DNA from: Candidatus Obscuribacterales bacterium
Lineage (GTDB): Bacteria > Cyanobacteriota > Vampirovibrionia > Obscuribacterales > Obscuribacteraceae
Assembly: GCA_021732025.1 (NCBI GenBank)
Contig: JAKFVU010000082.1
Span: 1 to 64,000, forward strand
DNA: 64,000 bases
Reading direction: 5' to 3'
Shown: in pieces, positions 42,863-51,865 of the stretch
Layout: each line of letters opens with the position of its first letter
How positions within the stretch are numbered: the stretch's first letter is position 1
Made by a program: the position numbers and the translations under genes
The notes under the pieces: model-generated
What the model saw: the letters and a program-made list of their open reading frames with translations, nothing else
Told to the model about the DNA's origin: nothing
The model's database searches: none

Positions 42863-43756
42863 CTAAAGCAGTCGATCAAGCAAAATCGTTAGAAAGGTCA
42901 CAATCGAGACGATACCATTGGTGGTGAAAAAGGCGGCGTTTACTTTAGACAGATCGCTTGGTTTAACCAGGCTGTGCTCATAGACAAGCATCGCTGTAAC
43001 CAGGGCTACACCTGTAAAGTAGAAAACACCAGCCGGTGGTTGAACGAAAAATCCGAGGGCGACCAAGCCAGCTACTGTAAAAACATGTAGCCCGATAGAT
43101 ATATTCAATGCCTTGGTTAAACCGAATCGAGCCGGAATGCTGTGAAGCTTATTTTCGCTGTCGAACTGAGCATCTTGGCAAGCGTAAATTATATCGAAAC
43201 CTGCTACCCAAGTGGCAACAGCAAATGCCAAAAGCCATGGTGCCGCTCCTTGAATTGTGCCGCTGGCAGCCACCCATCCACCTAACGCCGCTCCACCCAG
43301 AGCAATACCTAGAACTATGTGACAGAGCCAGGTGAAGCGTTTGGTGAAAGAGTAAAAGCTCAACCAGAAAACGGCTATTGGAGATAGTTGTAGACAAATC
43401 AATGGCAGTTGGCTCGCAGCAGCCAACATCAATGCGAATGAGGCGATAGTGAAGAGAACAGCTGTCACTGGTTTGATTCGTCCAGCTGGTATCGAACGGT
43501 CTTTGGTGCGCGGATTAATTGCATCGATGCGGGCGTCAATAAGACGATTGAGTGTCATAGCTGCAGAGCGTGCACCGATGAATGCTAGGACGGTGAAGGC
43601 CACAGTGCTCCAACTGGGTAAGGTGGGGGTGGCCAATACCAGCCCAGAAAGAGCAAACGGCAGAGCAAAAACTGTGTGCTCAAGCTTGATCATTTCCGCC
43701 CATTCACGGGTGAGGGCGACTGGCTTAACTTTGTCGGGTATATTTTGCGCTTGCAT
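42863..43756 (-). CDS. UbiA-family polyprenyltransferase (UbiA/MqnP group)
   Basis: A 297-residue membrane prenyltransferase with about eight helices. The first Asp motif is NRLIDARID (Asn70, Asp74, Asp78) followed by NPRTKDRSIPAGR. The second region GFDIIYACQDAQFD with LHSIPARFG is the form found in the MqnP-like group (putative 4-hydroxybenzoate polyprenyltransferase). It would prenylate the aromatic precursor of menaquinone or ubiquinone; MqnP in the futalosine route is my preference. No other quinone genes are in the window. Confidence 0.87.
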   Translation of the reverse strand: MQAQNIPDKVKPVALTREWAEMIKLEHTVFALPFALSGLVLATPTLPSWSTVAFTVLAFIGARSAAMTLNRLIDARIDAINPRTKDRSIPAGRIKPVTAVLFTIASFALMLAAASQLPLICLQLSPIAVFWLSFYSFTKRFTWLCHIVLGIALGGAALGGWVAASGTIQGAAPWLLAFAVATWVAGFDIIYACQDAQFDSENKLHSIPARFGLTKALNISIGLHVFTVAGLVALGFFVQPPAGVFYFTGVALVTAMLVYEHSLVKPSDLSKVNAAFFTTNGIVSIVTFLTILLDRLL

Positions 43757-43832
43757 GAAAACTACTGTACTTGAAGAATTCGCACTTAACTGGCATCATT
43801 TGGTTTGTTTAACACTGCGTTCATAGTAATAG

Positions 43833-44351
43833 ATGGAACAAGTTATGACATTTGATGGAACTGGTAAGACAATCGATTTGCAGGGCGTCGCCGCTTTTGC
43901 CTCACTGGTGGAGCTTTTGGCTCAAGAACTAGGGGTGGCTGCTGGGCGCATGCAAGGGCAATTGCCAAACGGTCCTGACTCATTTAATCAGCTTCTTGGC
44001 GAAATCGACCTAAATAGTCAAGGTTTTAGTCGTAAGCTGAGCCTAATGGCTAAGCCAGGCGCTCCGCTTACCCTGCGTTTCGCTACAAAATGGGGCACTG
44101 AACGCAACGCCAACGTTGCCGGCGGAGTTATTGCTGATTATTTTCTCAGCGCCACAGTTGAGCAGATTGTTCCACAGGGGCGTGCTCTCGCTCGATATAT
44201 AGAAGATATCTTTGCTGTTCAAGACCGCATGGTGACTCTTGGTTATGGCAACAAACTGACCGGCATCAATGTGCCAGCATCACAACTAGAAGCCTTTGAA
44301 CGTTCAGAAGAAAGCATGATTTCTAATCACGTTCCAAAATCAGATACTTAA
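43833..44351 (+). CDS. hypothetical soluble protein (172 aa)
   Basis: A 172-residue protein with no signal peptide, membrane segment or family I recognise. ATG 43833 is used; an in-frame ATG at 43845 would trim four residues. The Ala/Leu-rich first half (LVELLAQELGVAAGRMQGQL) suggests helices, and the second half mixes strands and helices. It is the only plus-strand gene here, diverging from the prenyltransferase and converging on the ligase gene with one base between. Confidence 0.65.
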   Translation: MEQVMTFDGTGKTIDLQGVAAFASLVELLAQELGVAAGRMQGQLPNGPDSFNQLLGEIDLNSQGFSRKLSLMAKPGAPLTLRFATKWGTERNANVAGGVIADYFLSATVEQIVPQGRALARYIEDIFAVQDRMVTLGYGNKLTGINVPASQLEAFERSEESMISNHVPKSDT

Positions 44352-44352
44352 T

Positions 44353-45921
44353 TCAAAGACTACTTTTTAATTTGCTGTAGAGAATTTTTGAACTGTGGCG
44401 CTTGTCCATCGGCAGATTGGCTCGAACAACCAGTCTATCGATGCTGGCAAAGGCTAGGCTTCCGAGCAATTGTTCTGAACTGTTTTTTTGAGCAGTCTTA
44501 TTGAGCTTTACCACAAGCACTCTTTGCTTTCGCACCACCAGGTAAGCACAACTATCGATTACGCCACTTGCCATGGCGCTGGCTTCTACCGCTAGGGGAT
44601 AGACCACACCGTTAGGTACGCTTACTTTCATAGAGGCTCTGCCAACTAAAAAGAGGTTGCCTTCTGCGTCCAAATAGCCAGCATCACCGGTGCGGTGAAA
44701 AATGCGTTGACCAACTTTGATTTTGTTGACCCAATCACCAATTCCTGCAACATAGCCTTTTACAACATGGTCTCCTGCCACCACAATTTCGCCAATGATG
44801 TTCGCAGAGCCCTTTTGCTTGTCAAATTCTGAGTCTGTATATTCTGATTTTATGACACCAGGCAAAACTGCCAGCTCCACTTGCGGTGATACTTTGCCTT
44901 GGGGTAAGCCACCTCCCATCGCTATTTTATTGAGCGTACTAGAATTTTGATTTGTTACATCAAGGTGAGCAATGGGCTCGGCTTCAGTTGAGCCATAAAC
45001 CGTCGTCAGCTTTGATTGGGGAAATATTTCGCGCAGTAAATCAATAAGTGGTGGAAAGACTGGGCCACCTCCTGTGAGAATTTCACTGACGAAATGACAC
45101 TTGATGTTTTGTTCTTTGAGAGCACTTGCCAGTTGCATAAGAAATGCTGGTGCAGCGAGAATTCGCTCTGGCATGTGCTCCAGTAGCTGGGACGTGAGCT
45201 TTCTATTGAACCGAGAGTGAGCTTGCTGCGAAAACATAAAGATGCTTCTCTTTGGGCTAACCGGCAAAATTGTGGTAACACCGCGAGCGAGGTTGGCTAA
45301 AACAAAAATTGGAAGAGTCGTCATCTCAGTCTGGCAATTACCAATTGCAAGTTCATCGGCAAGCAGTTCACATTGAGCGTTTAGAAAACCATGACTGCGC
45401 ACAATACCTTTGGGCAAGCCTGAGCTGCCGCTGGTAAAAGTGATTAGCGCGGGAGCATCATCGGCCACTGCAGCAATGGGCTGTGCTTTCATAGCGGCAG
45501 TACCTGCAAGAGGGAGGGCAGTTAGTTGGTTGGCAGGCAAAACTTTAGTGATGCCAAATAATGGTGCCACTGCTCGTGCCATGACTAAAAGCTGATCAGC
45601 GACGACAATAGCCTTTGGCTTGGTCAAGTTTATGCAGTGCTTAAGCTCTTTGGCACCGTATGACGGATCGATAAATAGCACCACTGCACCGATTCGATTT
45701 ATGCCCAAGAGGAGTTCATAGAGTTTGATACTCATGGGCACATAGAGCAGAATTACATCACCGCTCTTTATGCCACTTTGCTCTAGCCGGTCAGCGACAC
45801 TCGCTACCTGCTCATTGAGCTGAGCAAAGGTCAAACCTTTGCGTTCAGGGCAGTCTTCTATCAAGGCCAATCTTTGAGAATGGCTATGTGCTAGCTTTTC
45901 GAGAATAGTGACAATGTTCAT
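44353..45921 (-). CDS. AMP-forming ligase, OleC-like
   Basis: A 522-residue ANL-superfamily adenylating enzyme. Core motifs are TFTSGSSGLPKG (phosphate loop), TVYGSTEAEPIA, FHRTGDAGYLD and the C-terminal RHSSK, with Lys near residue 514. The YGSTEA and RHxxKI forms are like OleC/fatty-acyl-AMP ligases rather than acetyl-CoA synthetase. It would activate a carboxylate, probably a fatty acid or hydroxy acid. It is the last gene of the six-gene operon, 19 bases after the GNAT gene. Confidence 0.85.
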   Translation of the reverse strand: MNIVTILEKLAHSHSQRLALIEDCPERKGLTFAQLNEQVASVADRLEQSGIKSGDVILLYVPMSIKLYELLLGINRIGAVVLFIDPSYGAKELKHCINLTKPKAIVVADQLLVMARAVAPLFGITKVLPANQLTALPLAGTAAMKAQPIAAVADDAPALITFTSGSSGLPKGIVRSHGFLNAQCELLADELAIGNCQTEMTTLPIFVLANLARGVTTILPVSPKRSIFMFSQQAHSRFNRKLTSQLLEHMPERILAAPAFLMQLASALKEQNIKCHFVSEILTGGGPVFPPLIDLLREIFPQSKLTTVYGSTEAEPIAHLDVTNQNSSTLNKIAMGGGLPQGKVSPQVELAVLPGVIKSEYTDSEFDKQKGSANIIGEIVVAGDHVVKGYVAGIGDWVNKIKVGQRIFHRTGDAGYLDAEGNLFLVGRASMKVSVPNGVVYPLAVEASAMASGVIDSCAYLVVRKQRVLVVKLNKTAQKNSSEQLLGSLAFASIDRLVVRANLPMDKRHSSKILYSKLKSSL

Positions 45922-45940
45922 GGAAGGCCTTTCTTCTTGC

Positions 45941-46837
45941 TTATGCGGTGAGATCTAAAGCGAATATGCCGTAGCGTCTAATCACTTTAGCGACTAGACC
46001 AGCTGTGAGTGCTGCAGAGCGGTTTTCATCTTTGTAGAGGGCTTGAATTGAATGGGTGAATCCTAGCTTTATGGCTTCGCTGTGGGCACGACCGAGCAAA
46101 TAACTGGCTATACCTAGGCCTTCAAACTGCGGATGAACAGCAACACTTTTCAAAATAATCTGCCCTTGATTTAGGGGGTCGGGAATGGCGAAAAGTAAGC
46201 CAACTAGCTGAGATTGGTTATAAGCCAGCCAGATTAACCGATCTTCGAGGTAGGCTTTGATGGGCTGATAAAGCTCGGCAAAATTCTTAAACGAAATTGC
46301 TTGATAGAGAAAATTGTTTCTGAAGGCAGAAAGAGACAGGCTAAAAATATCTTTCAGTTCTTCATTGAAGTTATTTGAGTTAAGGTGTCTGATTTCAAAC
46401 CCGCTTTCGATTGCCTTTTCGCGCTTACCAACGGCAGCGCTGATAGCTCCTATAGAGGCAGTTAGATCTATTAGTGAAGATGAATATTGGGCAATTAGTT
46501 CAAAATTCGTATCTAACAAGAGCTTTGCTGAAAGAGGCGAATCAGGCTCTAGAAAGAATTTGGGTTGATCAGAACTTTCGATTATGGTGCGGTAAGCGTG
46601 CCAGGTGTCACCGTTGAGTGGTGCTATTAGTTTAGGCTGGCCACTAGCGCGAGCAATTTTGACTGCATGGTTGAGAAGGTGGCTGGCTGCGTTGCGTCCA
46701 TTGGCATTACTTTCGTTGGCAATAATTTCAACATTGCCCAATGCAGCATAGCTAGCCCCAAAATAAAGCGAAGCAGAAGCATTGTCTGTAATAATTTTTT
46801 CGTGCGATATTAGATTGTTTGATATTTGCGTCTTCAT
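45941..46837 (-). CDS. GNAT family acyltransferase
   Basis: A 298-residue protein with a C-terminal GNAT domain: the acyl-CoA loop QFEGLG (237-242) follows strand LKSVAVHP, then IASYLLGRAHSEA and RYGIFAL. The N-terminal half is also GNAT-shaped but lacks the loop, so the protein may be a tandem GNAT. GAGG lies before the ATG. In the operon it sits between a kinase-like membrane protein and a ligase, so it may acylate an amino group of the product. Confidence 0.83.
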   Translation of the reverse strand: MKTQISNNLISHEKIITDNASASLYFGASYAALGNVEIIANESNANGRNAASHLLNHAVKIARASGQPKLIAPLNGDTWHAYRTIIESSDQPKFFLEPDSPLSAKLLLDTNFELIAQYSSSLIDLTASIGAISAAVGKREKAIESGFEIRHLNSNNFNEELKDIFSLSLSAFRNNFLYQAISFKNFAELYQPIKAYLEDRLIWLAYNQSQLVGLLFAIPDPLNQGQIILKSVAVHPQFEGLGIASYLLGRAHSEAIKLGFTHSIQALYKDENRSAALTAGLVAKVIRRYGIFALDLTA

Positions 46838-46858
46838 GACCGTCCTCGACTTTTTGAA

Positions 46859-48193
46859 TTAAAGGGTGCTGACTAGAGCTAGTGCCGATCCAATAGCGGC
46901 ACAAGCACCTTGCTTAACCCAGCGGCTTGAACTATTGCGAAAATTTGGACCAACTTTAGTAGTGGTGACAAATAGGGCAGTGGCAACGAAAATCCAAATT
47001 GGGGCCAGAAATATTTGCACAATGTGATCGGCCGATAAATCGGTTATGAACACTAAGGGGATGAATATCACTGACCAACTTTTGAGCACCGAGCAAGCGA
47101 TAGAATAGATTTTTAGTTTGTCCCAATTGGCGCAATCATCGAATGCATTTAAGTGAATGTGGGCGGAGGCAATAATGGCGCCATGGGTGGCCAGAGCCGT
47201 GGCATAGGGATAGATATAGATGTCGCTTTTGTGACTAGCCAAAAGCCAGAAGATGCCAACCGATGCCACTGATAGAACGCCGAAAATAGAATGAGTAGAG
47301 ACAATCTTGGCAAAGCGCTTAGGCATAAGGCGACGATAGCTGGCATAGAAAACAACAGGTAGTAATAACCAGGCCAGGCCGCCGAGCATGTAGCAAACAT
47401 ACATGTAGCCAACTACTGCAAGAGCCGCTCCCCCTTCGAGGGTTGATAAGCGCTTGAGAGCAAGAATCAAGAGAAAGACGCCGACAAAGATTGTCAAAGT
47501 GTGTGTCAGTTGAATTTCAGATTGGCCGTCAACCTGAGCCAGTACAAGCAGTGTTCCTACTGGTACAAACAAGTTATCGAGCCCGCCCCAAGACATGCCC
47601 TCGAAGGCTGTAGCTGCTACCGCTGCTATCAATGCCACCATGATTATGTGGGGCAAATTGGCTGTAGAAAGCAAACTAAGGGTGATGAAGGCAGTCAGTG
47701 AGGCCGTAACAAAGAAAGCCAGAGAGCCTTCGAGTGTTTTGCTGCCATTTACTACTTTGTAGAACTTAGAACCAAATTTCATACCGATTAGGGCTGATAG
47801 CGAATCAGCTAAGGCTAGTATTGCTACCGGTGCAATGTAATGGGCAACTACTCCGTTGCACAAAACAAAAGTGAGCGAGACTCCAAGAGGAAAACAAACT
47901 TCTCCGATTGACCGCCGACCGACTGAGAAGAGCACAGGGTAAAGCTTTGATTGCTGCGAGAGCTTGAGGCCACTCAGTAAAATCGAGATTACTATTGATA
48001 GAACTATCACTGGGGTGGGTGAGTTGAAGAGCCAGGGAAAACTCAAGCAAGCTAAGCCCATGATCATATGAACAAGTTTGCGTGAGCTTTCTGAAGGCTT
48101 GGTAAATTTAGACAGCAGCCAAAGCAATAAAGCTAATACTGAGAGAATCAGAACCGAAGCTGCCGCTGCACTAAAGATTGAAGAGATTGCCAT
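46859..48193 (-). CDS. dolichol/phytol kinase-like integral membrane protein
   Basis: A 444-residue polytopic protein from ATG 48193, which overlaps the upstream stop (TAATG). The first half resembles the CTP-dependent polyprenol/phytol kinase and phosphatidate cytidylyltransferase family: ESSRKLVHMIMGL, a LALADSLSALIGMKFG segment (Asp near residue 140) and SKTLEGSLAFF. The second half has about six more helices that I do not recognise, twice the usual family length. It may phosphorylate or cytidylylate a prenol or lipid in the same pathway as its neighbours. Confidence 0.78.
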   Translation of the reverse strand: MAISSIFSAAAASVLILSVLALLLWLLSKFTKPSESSRKLVHMIMGLACLSFPWLFNSPTPVIVLSIVISILLSGLKLSQQSKLYPVLFSVGRRSIGEVCFPLGVSLTFVLCNGVVAHYIAPVAILALADSLSALIGMKFGSKFYKVVNGSKTLEGSLAFFVTASLTAFITLSLLSTANLPHIIMVALIAAVAATAFEGMSWGGLDNLFVPVGTLLVLAQVDGQSEIQLTHTLTIFVGVFLLILALKRLSTLEGGAALAVVGYMYVCYMLGGLAWLLLPVVFYASYRRLMPKRFAKIVSTHSIFGVLSVASVGIFWLLASHKSDIYIYPYATALATHGAIIASAHIHLNAFDDCANWDKLKIYSIACSVLKSWSVIFIPLVFITDLSADHIVQIFLAPIWIFVATALFVTTTKVGPNFRNSSSRWVKQGACAAIGSALALVSTL

Positions 48194-49305
48194 TAGCCAG
48201 CACCTGCAGAGGCAATATCTAGACAAAAGCGCTTATAAAAAAATGTGGTGCTATTTGCTGCCAGACTCTGACCAAGATTGAGACTAGCTAAAAGGTTGTG
48301 GTCGTATTGGCTAGCCAAGCGATCTACAGCCATATTCCAGTAAACAATGCGGGCTCCTTTCTTAGCCACACGGCTGATGCTGTGGCCAAGAACTTGGCAG
48401 TTGCTCTCAGTCATGTACTCAAAGACATCAGATAAGTTGAAAGCATTGATACTGCTCTGCGGCAGTTCATCCAGAACTTTTTGCAGGCTGCCTTCAACTA
48501 ATACAATTTTGTCTAAGTTGGCACGAATCACTTCGAAATTTTCAGGTCGTAAATAGTGAGGTAGTACTTGGCCGTACTCACCTTTTAGAATGTAATACAA
48601 ATAGTGATTGCTGCTAGGCTCACCTTCGGTTAAGGCTGCTTTTGCTGCCAAAGCGAGAAAGTTAGATAGTGAGCCAGTGGCCTCTTTGAAAAAGCTAGCT
48701 TCCCGACCGATTAGAGCCATTGTGCCTCTACCAAAGAAAAGCTTGAATGCCAATTGATACCAGGCTGTATTCCAGCGGCGCTCAAAAAATTCTTGCTTCT
48801 CAATCTGTGTGCGCATCTCAAAGAGGGCGTCAATGGTCTTTCTGCTATGCACAAGGGGCAGTATTATGCGACGGAAGATTGAAAAATAGCTCTCCAGCTT
48901 GCCGCTTGTAATTATTCCGGCCATGACTATCCCTGGCCTTTCATCAAAATATTGACGAAACTCCACACTCAACAGATCTCGCAGTAGCTTGTAAGTGACA
49001 AATCTATTTTCTCTAGAACAATATCTAACGCCAAGAAAAGCTAATAATTCGTCGTAGGTCAATAACTTAAAGGCGGCCATTTTCAGTGCCACTACCGCTA
49101 GTTGTGCCTGGCAGAAATCAACGGCGATAATTTTTTTTGGGTTATTTGTTAATAGTGAGAGCGTATTGTCGCCAGCAGAGGCAATTGAGAGCACCGTGTC
49201 GCCTTCTTCTGTAGACATTGTTTTAAGGACCAAGTCAGTGTCTTCCCAACACTGAGAATAACGAATGAGATTCTGATTGAATTTAGTCTTAGGCAGAAAT
49301 TGCAT
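48193..49305 (-). CDS. BtaA-like (DUF3419) 3-amino-3-carboxypropyl transferase
   Basis: A 370-residue protein from ATG 49305 (GAGG six bases upstream), overlapping the dikinase gene by 17 bases. Family hallmarks are YSQCWEDTDL (16-25), SAM-binding SIASAGDNTL (40-49) and AVDFCQAQLAVVALK (Asp63). BtaA transfers the aminocarboxypropyl group of SAM to diacylglycerol to start betaine lipid synthesis. No BtaB N-methyltransferase is nearby, so the product here may stay unmethylated or the acceptor may differ. Confidence 0.83.
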   Translation of the reverse strand: MQFLPKTKFNQNLIRYSQCWEDTDLVLKTMSTEEGDTVLSIASAGDNTLSLLTNNPKKIIAVDFCQAQLAVVALKMAAFKLLTYDELLAFLGVRYCSRENRFVTYKLLRDLLSVEFRQYFDERPGIVMAGIITSGKLESYFSIFRRIILPLVHSRKTIDALFEMRTQIEKQEFFERRWNTAWYQLAFKLFFGRGTMALIGREASFFKEATGSLSNFLALAAKAALTEGEPSSNHYLYYILKGEYGQVLPHYLRPENFEVIRANLDKIVLVEGSLQKVLDELPQSSINAFNLSDVFEYMTESNCQVLGHSISRVAKKGARIVYWNMAVDRLASQYDHNLLASLNLGQSLAANSTTFFYKRFCLDIASAGAG

Positions 49306-51862
49306 TTGCTTCCTCACATTTTGCCGAACGAGACACTATCGAGACAGTACCAGTGCTGCCGTTTACTTCGATTAGGTCGCCACTTTGTATCGACTCTAAG
49401 GCTCCGTGGCAAGACACAACTGCAGCAATTGAGAGCTCGCGGGCGACAATAGCCGTGTGAGAAAGTAGACTGCCGTGAGCGACGACGATGGCTTTGCAGC
49501 TGGCAAAATGCACTATCCAACCAGGATCGGTGCGGTCGGCCACTAGTATTTCACCGGGCTCGAGCATTTCCACTTCGGGGTTGCGAATTACTCGGGCCCG
49601 ACCTATAACTATTCCCGCCGAAGCGCCAAGACCTTTTAGCTGCAGAGAATTGGAAGGTTGCACAGTTGGTGCAGCCAGACTAGAGCGCTTTAAGCCGGCC
49701 GGTCCCACTAGAACTAGTCTCTCTTGCGCGGCAGCTGAACGAGCGCCAATGTCGGCATGCTCTTCTTGGCGTAGTCTGATTAAGCCCCGTAGGTTTGTAG
49801 ACACTGCCGTGCCATCAATATATCCAAGCAGCTCATCAATGGTTAGGTAGAAGACGTCTTCCATACAGTCGATGCAATTGAGTTCTGTCAAACGTCGGCC
49901 CATGGCTTGAACAATTTGTCGCACCCGCCCAAATACTCTAGTGCGGGCGAACCTCAAGTTCTCCCTTTGAGCTAGAGCTTGCTTGGTCTGACCGGCCACA
50001 GCATTGATCAATAGTCGCTTTGCTAAACTGTTGCTGGATTTATCCAAGCTTTTACTAGCCATCTTTGCTAGGGGTTCAGTCTTGTTTGACTGAGCTAGAG
50101 CCAGACTACCGATAGTGTTAAGTAACACCGAAGGGTCATCTTTGACCGATTTCACTTCTAGTTTAAGTTCGCCGATACTGCGGTCTCCGAATTTCTCGAT
50201 GTAATTTGTATACAGCGCCTCAGCTTCTGAGTGACTTTTGAGCAACTGTAAACTGAGGGCTTGGTTGCGCGCGATCATGGCTTGACACAATGGTTTATCG
50301 TCGGCAACTAGTTTGGCAATTTGAGTAATGATCTGTGGTGGCGCGGCGCTGATAATGCCGCCATGATCTTGAAGTAGTAAGTTGTAGATGTATTGACTGT
50401 CTTCTTGATCGGCTAACTTTTTCAAAACACCGAATGAGACCATAGCAAAGAAATCGTTAGTTACTGGAGCTTGCCAATTACTCAAGAGCTTGGCTTGAAG
50501 ACTGCGATAATGACTATAAAGTTGATCGAGACTAAGGGCATTTACGTCGCAATCGACCAAAGCCACTTCAAGTCGAGTATTAAATTCATTGATCTGAACT
50601 GGCAGGCGCAAGTAATTTGCACCAATGCAAACTGCAGCCTTAACTGTGTTGAAGTGCTCAGCAACAGTGGCTTTCGTATCTGCACTCTTTTCAAACTCGC
50701 TCAGTTCATTTGCCGATTGACTGAGACCCATCATGCCTTCCATAAAAGAACGGTTGGTCTTATAAGCTGGTAGCAAAGCGAGAAGGCGATACCATGAAGC
50801 GAGGTTGTAATAGACTCGACCGTCAATATACGAAAGCATGGTGCAGAAGAGATCGCTTTCGGCCTGAATTGCTTTCTCCTCCACACCCATTAGACGACAG
50901 AAGCTCTTGTAAACTTCTTGATAGGCGCTATTTATAAATGAGAATGTCAGTGGTGTGGTGGTGCCAGGATAGCTTTCTTGAATATTACTGCCGTCAAAGA
51001 CACGAGTAAGGGCAAACAGTTCTTTTTGCTTGACTGTGGTTATCGCTCTTGCTTGCAGCAGATAAATACTATTTTCAGCGATGGCAAATTCAATGTCTTG
51101 GGGGCCAGAAAAGATTGCCTCACAACGCTCAAGTAGCTGCAACAATTTCTGGTTGTGCTCACTTGTCAAAAGCTCACAGGGCTCGTTGCTTTGCCCCGTT
51201 CTACGGTTTAGATAAACGGTGGTACCATCGATTTCGCCGTCTACTAGTTTGTCGGCTAAGCCGCGAGTTACCGCCACCACAGCACAGTCTGTTTCTTTTT
51301 GCTGCACTGGGTCATGGGAGAAAATTACTCCGGCGCAATCAGCAGGCACCATTTGCTGCACAACCACAGATGGTATCTTCACATCACCAAGTCGGTTGAG
51401 TTTGCGGTAGGCCAGCACCCGACGTTCGAAGCCGGATGCGAATACTTGAAAGACCCTTTCTAATACTTGATCTTGTGGCACATTGAGAAAAGAGCTTAGT
51501 TGACCGGCAAATGAAAATGATGTAGCCCCGTCTTCATCGCTCGCCGAAGAGCGCACTGCCAAGCTAATGTTTCGATTGTGATTTTGGTAGAGTCTCGAAT
51601 TGCAAGTTTCTAGTTGAGAAGACTGAGCCGATTGGCGAATACGCTCAGCAAGATTGCTTAAATCGCTCTCTATATCAGCATTAATTGAGACGCCCCAATG
51701 ACGATGGTAGGCTAACTCTAGCTCTTGATGAGTAACTATATAAAAGGGCGGAACTGGTAGTTGATGGCGCACCATTTCAATTAAATGGCTGCCCTTGCCA
51801 CCAGCTATTTTGAGTAGCTCTTGGCCCGATAATTTTAGTAATTGATCTATTGTGAGTATCAT
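49289..51862 (-). CDS. PEP-synthase-like three-domain phosphotransferase
   Basis: An 857-residue dikinase-family protein. The N-terminal ATP-grasp has GGKGSHLIEM (21-30), RSSASDEDGA and DIEFAI...LLQAR. A long central region (about 290-680) follows, and the C-terminal phosphohistidine domain carries SLLSHTAIVARE with His802. The PEP/pyruvate-binding TIM barrel of PpsA/PpdK is missing, so the architecture is that of rifampin phosphotransferase: ATP to AMP and phosphate, plus a phosphorylated small molecule. TAG-AAA-ATG spacing links it to the prenyltransferase. The acceptor is unknown. Confidence 0.87.
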   Translation of the reverse strand: MILTIDQLLKLSGQELLKIAGGKGSHLIEMVRHQLPVPPFYIVTHQELELAYHRHWGVSINADIESDLSNLAERIRQSAQSSQLETCNSRLYQNHNRNISLAVRSSASDEDGATSFSFAGQLSSFLNVPQDQVLERVFQVFASGFERRVLAYRKLNRLGDVKIPSVVVQQMVPADCAGVIFSHDPVQQKETDCAVVAVTRGLADKLVDGEIDGTTVYLNRRTGQSNEPCELLTSEHNQKLLQLLERCEAIFSGPQDIEFAIAENSIYLLQARAITTVKQKELFALTRVFDGSNIQESYPGTTTPLTFSFINSAYQEVYKSFCRLMGVEEKAIQAESDLFCTMLSYIDGRVYYNLASWYRLLALLPAYKTNRSFMEGMMGLSQSANELSEFEKSADTKATVAEHFNTVKAAVCIGANYLRLPVQINEFNTRLEVALVDCDVNALSLDQLYSHYRSLQAKLLSNWQAPVTNDFFAMVSFGVLKKLADQEDSQYIYNLLLQDHGGIISAAPPQIITQIAKLVADDKPLCQAMIARNQALSLQLLKSHSEAEALYTNYIEKFGDRSIGELKLEVKSVKDDPSVLLNTIGSLALAQSNKTEPLAKMASKSLDKSSNSLAKRLLINAVAGQTKQALAQRENLRFARTRVFGRVRQIVQAMGRRLTELNCIDCMEDVFYLTIDELLGYIDGTAVSTNLRGLIRLRQEEHADIGARSAAAQERLVLVGPAGLKRSSLAAPTVQPSNSLQLKGLGASAGIVIGRARVIRNPEVEMLEPGEILVADRTDPGWIVHFASCKAIVVAHGSLLSHTAIVARELSIAAVVSCHGALESIQSGDLIEVNGSTGTVSIVSRSAKCEEANAISA

Positions 51863-51865
51863 TTT

